Both the position numbers and the translations under genes were made by a program. Under the pieces are notes generated by a model. The model had not been told where the DNA came from and did not search any database. It worked only from the letters and a program-made list of their open reading frames with translations. Positions 54,822 to 63,715 of a stretch of DNA of 64,000 nucleotides are shown in pieces (the stretch's first letter is position 1; every line of letters begins with the position of its first letter). The stretch comes from Microbacterium rhizomatis (GTDB lineage: Bacteria; Actinomycetota; Actinomycetes; Actinomycetales; Microbacteriaceae), in the NCBI RefSeq assembly GCF_008710745.1, contig NZ_VYSA01000005.1:124001-188000 (forward strand). Direction: 5' to 3'.

Positions 54822-55830
54822 ACTCGACCGCGATCACGACATCGCCCCCGGCCTCGTCGCCAAGACCAAGAAGCGGCTCGTGGTCGCATCCGGTCGCTCG
54901 CATCCGACGCTCTCGGCCGACGTCGCCGCGTCGCTGGGCACCCAGCTCGTGCCGACCGAGTACCGCACGTTCGCATCGGGCGAGATCCTGACGCGATTCG
55001 AGGTATCGATCCGCGGGTGCGACTTCTTCCTCATCCAGAGCTTCGGCCCTCCGGTCAACGAGTGGCTCATGGAGACGCTGATCATGCTCGATGCCGCCAA
55101 GCGCGCGTCGGCCAAGCGGATCACCGTCGTCGCGCCGTATTACCCGTATTCGCGGCAGGACAAGAAGAGCCGTGGCCGCGAGCCCATCAGCGCGCGCCTG
55201 GTCGCCGACCTGCTCAAGACCGCCGGCGCCGACCGCGTGATGAGCGTCGACCTCCACGCCGCGCAGATCCAGGGCTTCTTCGACGGACCGGTCGACCACC
55301 TCTTCGCCAAGCCGGTGCTCCTGGAGTACTTCCAGCGGACGCTCACCCCCGCCGACCGCGACAAGCTGACCGTCGTCTCACCCGACACCGGGCGCGTGCG
55401 CGTCGCCGACCAGTGGTCCGACAGCCTCGGCGCACCCCTGGCGATCATCCACAAGCGCCGTGACCCGAACGTCGCCAACCAGGTGAGCGTCAACGAGATC
55501 GTCGGTCACGTCGAGGGCCGGGTGTGCCTGCTCGTGGACGACATGATCGACACCGGCGGCACGATCGTCAAGGCCGCCGAGGCGCTCAAGAAGAACGGCG
55601 CCGAACGCGTGATCGTCGCCGCAACGCACGCGATCTTCAGCGATCCGGCGACGGCGCGGCTGCAGTCGTCGGCGATCGACGAGGTCGTCGTGACGGACAC
55701 CGTTCCGATCCCCGAGCAGAAGCGGTTCGGCTCGCTCACGATCCTCCCGATCGCGCCGCTCCTGGCCCGCGCCATCCACGAGGTCTTCGAAGACGGCTCG
55801 GTCACGAGCATGTTCGATGGAGCGGCATAG
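54796..55830 (+). CDS. prs: Ribose-phosphate pyrophosphokinase
   Basis: This 344-residue PRPP synthetase converts ribose 5-phosphate and ATP to PRPP. VAPYYPYSRQDKKSRGREPI (about 115-134) is the catalytic flexible loop, SVDLHAAQIQGFF the conserved dimer segment, and CLLVDDMIDTGGT the PRPP-binding motif. An extra N-terminal 25 residues precede the fold. ATG at 54796 lies within the glmU 3' end, a 26-bp overlap. This glmU-prs order is conserved in actinobacteria and links cell-wall and nucleotide precursor supply. Confidence 0.95.
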   Translation: MARKSKTVELDRDHDIAPGLVAKTKKRLVVASGRSHPTLSADVAASLGTQLVPTEYRTFASGEILTRFEVSIRGCDFFLIQSFGPPVNEWLMETLIMLDAAKRASAKRITVVAPYYPYSRQDKKSRGREPISARLVADLLKTAGADRVMSVDLHAAQIQGFFDGPVDHLFAKPVLLEYFQRTLTPADRDKLTVVSPDTGRVRVADQWSDSLGAPLAIIHKRRDPNVANQVSVNEIVGHVEGRVCLLVDDMIDTGGTIVKAAEALKKNGAERVIVAATHAIFSDPATARLQSSAIDEVVVTDTVPIPEQKRFGSLTILPIAPLLARAIHEVFEDGSVTSMFDGAA

Positions 55831-55895
55831 CCCTGCACGCATGCGGGTCGTGCCGGCGACGCGGCGCAGCACCGCGGTCTGCGGAGGAGCGCGGT

Positions 55896-55950
55896 CATAG
55901 CGACCTCATAGCCTGAACCGACCTCACGGAGAATCCGTGTCGTTAGCGTG
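55896..55950 (+). promoter_or_regulatory. Promoter of the flavin operon with paired CATA boxes
   Basis: CATA at 55896 and 55907 (11-bp period, both followed by GC) lie upstream of TTAGCGTG (55943-55950), whose TAGCGT is a plausible -10. The second CATA is 36 bp before TTAGCGTG, exactly as in the promoter at 63716-63770. GAACCG (55915) also occurs in both. Confidence 0.5.
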
Positions 55951-55997
55951 GACACACGTCGCACATGCCATTCGGGCACCGCAGAAGGAGGACCATC

Positions 55998-56495
55998 ATG
56001 ATCCGCACCACCGCAGTACCCCGCCCCGTCCGCACCGGGGCCGCCGTCGCAGGAGTCGCAGGGATGCTGGCACTCGCCGGCTGCGCGGCCTCGACCACGA
56101 CAGGGGGCGCCGCCAGCAGCGCGGCACCCGCGACCTCCGCCTCGTCCGCCTCCTCGCCGTCGGCGGCCGCGACCGCCGGAACGGCTGTCAGCGCGTCCAC
56201 CTACAAGGACGGCACTTACACCGCCGAGGGGTCGTACGCGACCCCAGAGTCCGTCGAATCGATCACCGTGACCGTCACGATCGCGGACGACGTCATCACC
56301 GCGGTGGACGTCGTGGGCGAACCGCAGAAGGCGGAATCGAAGCAGTATCAGTCGCAGTTCGTCGGCGGGATCTCGGAGGTCGTGGTCGGCAAGCCGATCG
56401 ACGAGATCTCGGTGAGTCGCGTCGCCGGCTCGTCGCTCACCAGCGGCGGATTCAATGAGGCCATCGATCAGATCAAGGCCGAAGCGGCGGCGTGA
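55998..56495 (+). CDS. FMN-binding domain lipoprotein
   Basis: This 165-residue exported protein starts at ATG with GAAGGAGGA upstream. The signal ends in lipobox LAGC (about residue 27-30), and a Ser/Ala-rich spacer follows (about 31-65). The FMN-binding domain (about 68-165) has YKDGTYTAEGSYATPES and ends VAGSSLTSGGFNEAI. Related proteins have SGATxTS here, where the first Thr carries covalent FMN added by ApbE. This copy reads AGSSLTS, leaving Ser146 as the likely acceptor. It should carry electrons outside the membrane. It is the first gene of an operon with apbE and a membrane reductase. Confidence 0.88.
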   Translation: MIRTTAVPRPVRTGAAVAGVAGMLALAGCAASTTTGGAASSAAPATSASSASSPSAAATAGTAVSASTYKDGTYTAEGSYATPESVESITVTVTIADDVITAVDVVGEPQKAESKQYQSQFVGGISEVVVGKPIDEISVSRVAGSSLTSGGFNEAIDQIKAEAAA

Positions 56496-57376
56496 TGCCG
56501 GCCACCGCTTCTGCTCCTGCGCGAGCGAGCTGGCGGTTCGAGGCGATCGGCACCGCATGGGAGATCGAGTCGTCAGACCCTCTGGGGCCGGACGCGCGCA
56601 GCGCGATCCAGTCCTGCATCGACGAGTTCGATGCGGAGTGGTCGCGCTTCCGCGCCGACTCCGTCGTCTCGCGCCTCGCTCGTGACGCCGGCGCGGTGAC
56701 CGCACCCGCCGACGCGGCCGACATGCTCGACGCCTACGCCGCGCTCGACGACGCGACCTCCGGCGCGGTGAATCCGCTCGTCGGTGCCGCGCTCGCGAGC
56801 CGAGGCTACGACGCGGCCTACTCGTTCGTCGACGGCGGGGCCCTCGTCGCCCCCGCTGACTGGCGTGACCGCCTCACGTGGGCGGAGGGCACGCTCGCGC
56901 TGGACGAGCCGGCGACCATCGATGTGGGGGCATTGGGGAAGGGCAGGCTCGTCGATCGGGTGACCGGGATCGTCGCGTCGTTCATCGACGGCGACATCGT
57001 CGTCGATGCGAGCGGCGACCTCGCGGTTCGCGGAACCGGCGTGCGCGTCGGGCTCGAGCATCCGTACGACACACGCAGGGCGATCGGCGTGTGGGAGGTG
57101 ACGGATGCCGCGCTCTGCGCCTCGGCGGTGAACCGGCGCGCGTGGGGCGACGGGCTGCACCACGTGCTCGATGCCCGCACGGGCGCGCCGGTGCGGGCGG
57201 TCGCCGCGACGTGGGCTGTGGCCCCGACGGCGATGCACGCCGACGCGATCGCCACCGCCCTGTTCTTCGACGGCGGCGAGGCGCTCGCCGCAGAGTGGGG
57301 CGCGGAGTGGGTGCGGATGACGACAGACGGCCGCGTGGAGTGGTCGCACGGGAGTAAGGCAGAGTTGTTCGTGTGA
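56495..57376 (+). CDS. apbE: FAD:protein FMN transferase (ApbE)
   Basis: This 293-residue flavin transferase attaches FMN covalently to target proteins. FEAIGTAWEIE is the start motif, SGAVNPLVGAAL and IDVGALGKGRLVDRV the central motifs, IVVDASGDLAVRG the metal/FAD region, and MHADAIATALFF the final catalytic motif. ATG at 56495 overlaps the lipoprotein stop (TGATG); GTG at 56492 is possible. It lacks a signal peptide, unlike many ApbE, so it may act in the cytoplasm or be tethered. Its likely substrate is the adjacent lipoprotein. Confidence 0.93.
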   Translation: MPATASAPARASWRFEAIGTAWEIESSDPLGPDARSAIQSCIDEFDAEWSRFRADSVVSRLARDAGAVTAPADAADMLDAYAALDDATSGAVNPLVGAALASRGYDAAYSFVDGGALVAPADWRDRLTWAEGTLALDEPATIDVGALGKGRLVDRVTGIVASFIDGDIVVDASGDLAVRGTGVRVGLEHPYDTRRAIGVWEVTDAALCASAVNRRAWGDGLHHVLDARTGAPVRAVAATWAVAPTAMHADAIATALFFDGGEALAAEWGAEWVRMTTDGRVEWSHGSKAELFV

Positions 57377-58941
57377 TCGGATCCCTCACCTCGCTCTGGA
57401 ACCGCGTGTTCGCGGTGCTCGGTCGCGTCTCGATGTACCGGCTCGTCTATGTCGCCCTCGGGGCGCTGGCGGTCGTGGCCCTCGTGCTGTCCTTCTTCTC
57501 ACTGGTCTCGCCTGAGCCCCTCGAGCTCGTCGTCACGATCGCCGTGCTCTCGGTCGTGTGCGTGGCGGTGGATGCTGCGACCCAGCGCGTGCTGAGGCGG
57601 CCGTGGCGCATCGAATCGTCGCTCATCACCGCGTTCATCCTGCTCTTCGTGCTGCGACCGACTCTCGAGCCGATCGCTCTGGCAGGGATCGCGCTCGCCG
57701 GGGCCGTCGCATCGCTCTCGAAATACGTGCTGGCCTGGCAGGGGCGTCATATCTTCAATCCCGCCGCCGTGGGGGCTGCCGTGCTCGCCATCGCGGCGAT
57801 CTGGGTGCCCTCGCTCGGCACGCCCGCGTGGTGGGTCGGCACGCCCGCGATGGCCGCCCCGGTGATCCTCGCGGGCCTGGCCGTCCTGTGGCGGACCGAG
57901 AAGGTGCGCGTGATCCTCGTCTTCCTCGTTGTGGCCGTCGCGGTGGCGCTCGTGCGGACGTCGGCCCAGTACCAATCCGCGGGTCTGGAGATCGACGGTC
58001 TGACGCTGTTCTGGCAGGTGCTCTGGTCGTCGCCGTTCCTGTTCCTCGGTGCGTTCATGCTGTCCGAGCCGCTGACCCTTCCGCCGCGCCGCTGGCAGCA
58101 GTTCACCGTTGCGATCGTGGTCGGAGCCCTCGCGGGCTGGCCGATCGACCTGGGCGTCATCAGCCTCGGTCAGGAGCGCGCGCTGCTGATCGGCAACGCC
58201 ATCGCCTTCGCCTTCGCCCTGCGCACCGCCGTCGAGCTGGTGCTGGTGAGCCGAGCGATGCGCACCGACTCGGTGCAGGAGCTGACGTTCCGTGCGCGCC
58301 GGCCGTTGCGCTTCCTGCCGGGGCAGTATCTCGAGCTCGAGGTGCCGCATCCGCATCCCGACGCGCGCGGCACGCGTCGCGAGTTCAGCATCGCCTCGGC
58401 CCCGGAGGATCTCCCGAATCTGCGCATCGCCTTCCGCGAGAGCCCCGCGTCCGCCAAGGCGCAGAGCAGCTACAAGAAGGCGCTCGCCGCCGTGCCCGAC
58501 GGCGGTCAATTGGCGGTCACCGGCATCTGGGGCGACTTCGTCCTCCCGAAGAAGTCGACGGTCCCCTTGCTCATGGTCGCCGCCGGCATCGGCGTGACGC
58601 CTTTCGTATCGCAGCTGAACCATATGCGGCTCGCCGCCGAGGACCGCGACGTCGTGCTCGTCTACGTCGCGACGTCGGCGGCCGAACTGGCGTTCCGGGA
58701 AGAGCTCGAGGCATCCGGCGTCCCGGTCGTCGTCTTCACCCGCGATCGGCCCGCAGACCTGCCTCGTCACTGGTTCTGGGCGCAGGGGGTTCGCCTGAAC
58801 GCCGACGGCCTGCTCAAGGTCGTGCCCGACATCTCGGCGCGTCACGCGTTCATCTCGGGTCCGCCCGGTCTCATCGCCGATCTGGCGCCCGCCCTCGAGC
58901 GCGCGCGTTCGCTCACGACCGACGCCTTCAGCGGCTACTGA
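57373..58941 (+). CDS. NqrB/RnfD-like membrane protein fused to FNR-type reductase
   Basis: This 522-residue fusion has a membrane half (about 20-290) of eight to ten helices with RHIFNPAAVGAAVLAIAA and LFLGAFMLSEPLTLPPRRW, matching NqrB/RnfD. The cytoplasmic half is a ferredoxin-NADP-reductase domain: FLPGQYLELEVP, REFSIASAPED, AAGIGVTPFVSQL and AFISGPPGLIADL. It should take electrons from NAD(P)H and pass them across the membrane to the flavinylated lipoprotein. A canonical SGAT flavinylation site is not seen in the membrane half. GTG at 57373 overlaps apbE by four bases. Confidence 0.85.
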   Translation: MIGSLTSLWNRVFAVLGRVSMYRLVYVALGALAVVALVLSFFSLVSPEPLELVVTIAVLSVVCVAVDAATQRVLRRPWRIESSLITAFILLFVLRPTLEPIALAGIALAGAVASLSKYVLAWQGRHIFNPAAVGAAVLAIAAIWVPSLGTPAWWVGTPAMAAPVILAGLAVLWRTEKVRVILVFLVVAVAVALVRTSAQYQSAGLEIDGLTLFWQVLWSSPFLFLGAFMLSEPLTLPPRRWQQFTVAIVVGALAGWPIDLGVISLGQERALLIGNAIAFAFALRTAVELVLVSRAMRTDSVQELTFRARRPLRFLPGQYLELEVPHPHPDARGTRREFSIASAPEDLPNLRIAFRESPASAKAQSSYKKALAAVPDGGQLAVTGIWGDFVLPKKSTVPLLMVAAGIGVTPFVSQLNHMRLAAEDRDVVLVYVATSAAELAFREELEASGVPVVVFTRDRPADLPRHWFWAQGVRLNADGLLKVVPDISARHAFISGPPGLIADLAPALERARSLTTDAFSGY

Positions 58942-59579
58942 TGACCGAGCGCAGCCTCCGCCTGCGCCGCGAGGCCTGGGCGTTCGGGGTCGGGTCGCTC
59001 CTGTTCATGCTCGGGGCGGTGCCCTTCTACGCCAGCGCGGTCGGCCCCGTCGCCGACGCGCTGACCTTCTTCGTCAGCTCGATCTTCTTCACCCTCGGCG
59101 GGGCGATCCAGCTCGCGCTCAGCGGTCGCCGTGTGCCCGGGCGCGACACCGGCACCGCCGATCGGCTGGACTGGTGGTCGGCGGCCGTCCAGTCCGTGGG
59201 GACCATCGCGTTCAACGTCAGCACCGCCGCCGTGCTCGCGACGGCGCTGGACCCCGCGACGAAGGTGGGGAGCGGCTGGCGCCCCGACGCGTTCGGGTCG
59301 GTCGCCTTCCTCGTCTCAGGCGTGCTCGCGGTCATCGCCACCACGGACCGCGACCGGCTGTGGGACCCGCGGGCACGCACCTGGCGGTGCAGCTGGATCG
59401 GGCTGGCCGGCTGCGTCCTCTTCGGCATATCCGCCGTGGGCGCGTACGTGATCCCCTCCACCGGCGACCTCGTGAGCATGTTCTGGGCGAACTTCGGCAC
59501 ACTGACAGGTGCGGCCTGCTTCTTCGCGGCCGCAGTCCTCAGCAGGCGCGAAGCCGCCGCCGAGGCCCCCGGCCGCTGA
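58941..59579 (+). CDS. Multi-spanning membrane protein, YrhK-like
   Basis: This 212-residue protein has six predicted helices in two similar halves. Each half has a GSLLFMLGAVPFYASA or AGCVLFGISAVGAYVIP segment followed by a second helix (FFVSSIFFTLGGAIQLAL; FGTLTGAACFFAAAVL), a pattern seen in YrhK-type proteins. ATG at 58941 overlaps the reductase stop by one base, so it belongs to the flavin operon. The function is unknown; a quinone or haem-associated role is only a guess. Confidence 0.6.
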   Translation: MTERSLRLRREAWAFGVGSLLFMLGAVPFYASAVGPVADALTFFVSSIFFTLGGAIQLALSGRRVPGRDTGTADRLDWWSAAVQSVGTIAFNVSTAAVLATALDPATKVGSGWRPDAFGSVAFLVSGVLAVIATTDRDRLWDPRARTWRCSWIGLAGCVLFGISAVGAYVIPSTGDLVSMFWANFGTLTGAACFFAAAVLSRREAAAEAPGR

Positions 59580-59631
59580 CGCTCGGCGCCGCCGGCTCCG
59601 AATCGCGTCAAATAGCCGGGATACATGCGTC

Positions 59632-59648
59632 CTCCTGCCACGCAGGAG
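59632..59648. terminator. Small hairpin between flavin operon and gadB
   Basis: CTCCTGC-CAC-GCAGGAG gives a 7-bp stem in the gap between the convergent membrane-protein and gadB genes. The rest of 59580-59684 shows no gene. Confidence 0.4.
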
Positions 59649-59684
59649 CGCCCTCCTCGATGTCGCGCCCGGCGCGTGGACGCG

Positions 59685-61097
59685 TCAGTGCGTGAAGGAG
59701 GTGACGAGGCCCTCGGTCGGCATGGGCGACTCCAGCGCGTCGAGATAGGCGACCGCCTCTACGATGTCGGCCAGCAGGCTCTCCGCGAGGTTCCGGCTGA
59801 GACCGTTGCGGACGACGACGCGCTGCACGACCATGTCGGTGAGGTTGTCGGGCATCGGGTAGGCGGGGATCAGCCAGCCCTTCAGGCGCAGGCGTTCGGA
59901 CAGGTGGTAGAGATTCCACTTGTCGGTGTAGCCCTGGGTCAGCTGCCACGCGAACACCGGGATGTCAGTGCCGTCGTTCCACAGCTGGAACGCGGGCATC
60001 TTGCCGATCTCCGTCGCGAGGAACACCGCGACGTCCTGCGAGGCCTTCTGCACCTTGTAATACCCGTCCCACCCGAGACGCAGGAACAGGTAGTACTGCA
60101 GCAGCACCTGTGCGCCTGGACGGGAGAAGTTCAGGGCGAAACTCGGCATATGGCCGCCGAGGTACGTGACGTCGAAGACGAGCTCCTTGGGGAGGTCGTC
60201 GACGGTGCGCCAGACCACCCAGCCCAGGCCCGGGTAGACGAGGCCGTACTTGTGCGCCGACGTGCTGATCGAGGCCACGCGTTCCAGGCGGAAGTCCCAC
60301 ACCAGATCGGGCTGGAGGAAGGGGGCGATCATCCCGCCCGAGGCTCCGTCGACGTGAATCGGGATGTCCAGGCCCGTGCTCTCCTGGATGCGGTCGAGGG
60401 CGGCCGCGATCTCGGCGACGGGCTCGTACATCCCCGTGTAGGTCACCCCCATGATCGCGACGACGCCGATCGTGTTCTCGTCCACGTACTTCTCGAGCTC
60501 GAACCCGTCGAGCACCTTGTGCTCGTCGCTGATCGGCACGTAGCGGGGCTCGACGTCCCAGTAATTGCAGAACTTCTCCCAGCACACCTGCACCGCGCTG
60601 GAGAGGATGAGGTTGGGCTTCTCGGTCGATTTGCCGGCCGCGCGGCGCGCGAGCTGCCATCGCCGCTTGAGGGCGAGTCCGCCGAGCATGCACGCCTCCG
60701 ACGATCCGATCGTGGAGGTGCCGATCGCTCCGGCCGGATCGGGCGCGTTCCACAGGCTGGCGATCATCGTCCAGCACCGCGTCTCGATCGCCGCCGTCTG
60801 CGGGTACTCGTCTTTGTCGATCATGTTCTTGTCGGCCGACTCGGCATAGATCTTCGACGCGTACGAGTCCATCCACGTCCCGACGAAGGTCGCGAGGTTG
60901 AGCCGGGAGTTGCCGTCGAGCATCGCCTCGTCGTGGACGATCTGATACGCCGTTTCGGGGAGCGACTCGCTCTGCGGCATGCGATCCAGCGCGAAGTCGG
61001 TCGCTTCTCCGGGCCGCGCGAAGATCGGATTCAGCTGGTTCTGACCCGGATCGGCCCCCAGGTTCGAGGTCGGCGAGGTCGATGGGGTTGCGGGCAT
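59685..61097 (-). CDS. gadB: Glutamate decarboxylase
   Basis: This 470-residue PLP enzyme converts glutamate to GABA with consumption of a proton. The PLP lysine is in ISTSAHKYGLVYPGLGW (about residue 283). HVDGASGGMIAPF contains the PLP-binding Asp, and GSSEACMLGGLALKRRW binds the phosphate. Start ATG 61097 has GGAGG seven bases upstream. The C-terminus (PTEGLVTSFTH) ends in the histidine-containing tail of acid-stress decarboxylases. No GadC antiporter is adjacent, so it may serve GABA metabolism or intracellular acid tolerance. Confidence 0.95.
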   Translation of the reverse strand: MPATPSTSPTSNLGADPGQNQLNPIFARPGEATDFALDRMPQSESLPETAYQIVHDEAMLDGNSRLNLATFVGTWMDSYASKIYAESADKNMIDKDEYPQTAAIETRCWTMIASLWNAPDPAGAIGTSTIGSSEACMLGGLALKRRWQLARRAAGKSTEKPNLILSSAVQVCWEKFCNYWDVEPRYVPISDEHKVLDGFELEKYVDENTIGVVAIMGVTYTGMYEPVAEIAAALDRIQESTGLDIPIHVDGASGGMIAPFLQPDLVWDFRLERVASISTSAHKYGLVYPGLGWVVWRTVDDLPKELVFDVTYLGGHMPSFALNFSRPGAQVLLQYYLFLRLGWDGYYKVQKASQDVAVFLATEIGKMPAFQLWNDGTDIPVFAWQLTQGYTDKWNLYHLSERLRLKGWLIPAYPMPDNLTDMVVQRVVVRNGLSRNLAESLLADIVEAVAYLDALESPMPTEGLVTSFTH

Positions 61098-61184
61098 GTC
61101 GGTCCTCCGGCAGCCGAGTCGCAGTGCTCGGATGAGCCCAGTCTGGAAGGGCTCATCCACCAGGTCAACCGCGGGCGCGCCGGA

Positions 61185-62816
61185 TCACCCGCGAGGCACG
61201 ACAGTCTCGTCGTGAGCGTCGCCTGCCGGCCCGCCTGGCCGCTCGGTGTCAGCCGTCGACTCGGTCGGATCGGTGTCGGCTGCTTCGGCGTCGGCGGCTT
61301 CGACCGTCGGCTCGTCATCGATGGGGCTGGCGGGATCGGCTGGCCGCGCGGGCAGGGTGACCGTGAACGTCGTGTCGCCCGGCACGCTCTGCACCGAGAG
61401 TGTGCCGTGGTGGGCTTCGACGATCGCGCGGGCGATCGAGAGCCCGAGCCCGGTGCCGCCGGTCTTGCGCGCACGCGACCGGTCGGCTCGCGCGAACCGC
61501 TCGAAGAGCTCGGGGGCGACGTCCGGGTCGACCCCCGGCCCGTCGTCGTGCACGCGGAGGGAGGCGTGGCCGTCTTCGCGAGAGAGGGTGACCGTCACCG
61601 TCGTGCCGGCCGGCGTGTGCGTCCGGGCATTGGCGAGCAGGTTGACGGCAACCTGGTGCAGCCGGGCGGTGTCGCCCGCGATCACGATCGGCTGGTCGCC
61701 GACGTCGATGACCCAGTTGTGATCCAGCCCGGCCGGTCGGGCGTCGTCCACCGCCTCGATCGCGAGCTTGGTGAGGTCGACCGAGCCGTAGACGAGTTCC
61801 TGCCCCTCATCGAGCCGGGCGAGAAGGAGGAGGTCCTCCACGAGGCTCGTCATCCGGATCGACTGGGCCTGGATGCGCTCCAACGCCGACTCGCTCGTTT
61901 CGCTGAGCGTCGGATCCCGCAGCGACAGCTCCGAATACCCCCGGATCGAGGCCAGCGGCGTGCGCAGCTCGTGACTCGCGTCGGCGACGAACCGCCGCAT
62001 CCGCTCCTCGTTGAGCTGGCGCTCGTCGAGTGATGCGTCGACATGGTCGAGCAGTGTGTTCAGAGCGGCTCCGACGCGACCGATCTCGGTGCGATCGTCT
62101 GCCTGGTCGTCGGGAACGCGTTCGGCGATCGAGACCGCGCCCTGCGACATCGGAACGGCTGCCACGCGCGTCGCGGTGTCGGCGACGGCACGAAGCGGTC
62201 GCAGGCTCACGCGGATGACGAGGGCGATCACGAGCGCGAGCACGATCAGTCCGCCGGCGGTGACGGCCAGCACGGTTGTGAGGATCTGCGCGATCGTCGC
62301 ATTGACCTCGGTGAGGGGGAGGCCCACGATGCCGATGTAGTTTCCGGCGGTGAACGTCTGGAGCCGGTACGACCCGTGGCCTTCGACCGACGCTGTGGCC
62401 GCGCCGCCCCCGCTGACGGCTTCGACGATCTGATGCACCTGATCGTCCGTCAGGGCGACGACGGCGCTCTGGCTGTCCACGACGGCGCCGTCCAGCACAC
62501 CCGTGGGCGATTGGACGATGAGCAGCACTCCCGGCGCCTGTCGGCCCTGCTGGAGCACCGTGAAGGCCGACCGGTCGTCAGAGGTCGGGAACTGCGGCCG
62601 CGCGAGCGGCGGCCCGACCTGTTGCAGAGTCGTATTCGACAGCCGGGCGTCGAGGTTCTCCTGCAGCACGTTGCCGAGGATCGCGCTCGTGGCGAGCGCG
62701 ACGATCACGAGGATGAGCGAGACGACGCCGATGACGGCGAGCATGAGCCGCGCCTGCAGACTCCAGACGCGCTGCCGGCGACGCGGCGGTCCCTCCGTCG
62801 AGGAGGCTGCCGTCAC
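61185..62816 (-). CDS. Sensor histidine kinase
   Basis: This 543-residue membrane kinase has an N-terminal helix (about 20-48), an extracytoplasmic sensor domain (about 50-180), a second helix (about 185-208), HAMP, and then HisKA with FVADASHELRTPLASI (His about 282). The ATPase domain follows with N-box VNLLANARTH, DDGPGVD and GTGLGLSIAR. A C-terminal extension of about 60 residues rich in Asp/Glu/Ala/Pro is unusual. GTG at 62816 is used. The layout resembles TcrY/TrcS-type actinobacterial kinases. It is paired with the regulator at 62870, 53 bp away. Confidence 0.93.
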   Translation of the reverse strand: MTAASSTEGPPRRRQRVWSLQARLMLAVIGVVSLILVIVALATSAILGNVLQENLDARLSNTTLQQVGPPLARPQFPTSDDRSAFTVLQQGRQAPGVLLIVQSPTGVLDGAVVDSQSAVVALTDDQVHQIVEAVSGGGAATASVEGHGSYRLQTFTAGNYIGIVGLPLTEVNATIAQILTTVLAVTAGGLIVLALVIALVIRVSLRPLRAVADTATRVAAVPMSQGAVSIAERVPDDQADDRTEIGRVGAALNTLLDHVDASLDERQLNEERMRRFVADASHELRTPLASIRGYSELSLRDPTLSETSESALERIQAQSIRMTSLVEDLLLLARLDEGQELVYGSVDLTKLAIEAVDDARPAGLDHNWVIDVGDQPIVIAGDTARLHQVAVNLLANARTHTPAGTTVTVTLSREDGHASLRVHDDGPGVDPDVAPELFERFARADRSRARKTGGTGLGLSIARAIVEAHHGTLSVQSVPGDTTFTVTLPARPADPASPIDDEPTVEAADAEAADTDPTESTADTERPGGPAGDAHDETVVPRG

Positions 62817-62869
62817 GGTCGCGCCCTCACGGCGTCACCATGCACAGTGCCACCGTCGCCGTGCCACCG

Positions 62870-63604
62870 TCATTGGGGCGCCTTGATCATGTAGCCGACC
62901 CCGCGCACGGTGTGGATGAGCGGCTCGTTGCCCTGATCGATCTTCTTGCGCAGGTACGAGATGTACAGCTCCACGACGCTCGAGCGGCCGCCGAAGTCGT
63001 AGTTCCAGACGCGGTCGAGGATCTGGGCCTTCGAGACCACACGGCGCTGATTGCGCATGAGGTAGCGGAGCAGCTCGAACTCCGTCGCGGTGAGTTCGAG
63101 CTCCACCCCGCCGCGGATCACTTCGTGGCTGTCTTCGTTCAGCGACAGATCTCCGACGTGCAGGATCGGCTCCGAGTCGCTCGCGAGAGCCGTGCCGGCA
63201 CGGCGCATGAGCCCGCGCAGCCGCGCGACGACCTCTTCGAGGCTGAAGGGCTTCGTGACGTAATCGTCACCCCCGGCGGTGAGGCCGGCCACCCGGTCGC
63301 TGACGGCGTCCTTGGCCGTCAAGAAGAGCACGGGGACGTCGTTGCCGGACTGACGCAACCGCTGCAGCACAGCCATGCCGTCAAGGTCGGGCATCATGAT
63401 GTCGAGCACCATCGCGTCGGGATCGAAATCGCGCGCGGCCTGCAGAGCTTGGAACCCCGAGGCGGCGGCACGGACGTCCCACCCCTCCATGCGCAGCGCC
63501 ATCGACAGCAGGTCGGTCAGCATCTGCTCGTCGTCGACCACCAGCACCCGCAGGGGTGTGCCGTCTGGGCGCTGAAGGGCTGAGGCTGTGGCAGGGGCGG
63601 TCAT
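62870..63604 (-). CDS. OmpR/PhoB-family response regulator
   Basis: This 244-residue regulator has a receiver domain with VVDDEQML, phospho-acceptor Asp68 in MVLDIMMPDLDG and Lys118 in YVTKPF. The C-terminal winged helix (about 150-240) contains ELTATEFELLRYLMRNQRRV, WNYDFGGRSSVVELYISYLR and TVRGVGYMI. It is paired with the downstream histidine kinase. Its upstream region has three CATA boxes at 11-12 bp period and a GGGTCA-ATTG-TGACCC palindrome touching the start codon, suggesting autoregulation. Confidence 0.95.
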   Translation of the reverse strand: MTAPATASALQRPDGTPLRVLVVDDEQMLTDLLSMALRMEGWDVRAAASGFQALQAARDFDPDAMVLDIMMPDLDGMAVLQRLRQSGNDVPVLFLTAKDAVSDRVAGLTAGGDDYVTKPFSLEEVVARLRGLMRRAGTALASDSEPILHVGDLSLNEDSHEVIRGGVELELTATEFELLRYLMRNQRRVVSKAQILDRVWNYDFGGRSSVVELYISYLRKKIDQGNEPLIHTVRGVGYMIKAPQ

Positions 63605-63653
63605 GGGTCAATTGTGACCCCGCACCTATGTGCCGGCTATGGAAGCGGCTATG
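63605..63653. promoter_or_regulatory. Response-regulator promoter: palindrome and three phased CATA boxes
   Basis: GGGTCA-ATTG-TGACCC (63605-63620) abuts the start codon. On the minus strand CATA occurs at 63653-63650, 63641-63638 and 63630-63627, at 12- and 11-bp steps; the first two are part of a 9-bp direct repeat (CCATAGCCG). OmpR-type regulators bind such phased direct repeats. Confidence 0.5.
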
Positions 63654-63715
63654 GGCTTGCTGTGAGTCCGCCCTCGAGAGCGTGCGCCAAGAGGCGGATG
63701 CTCCGCCAGGCCTCG

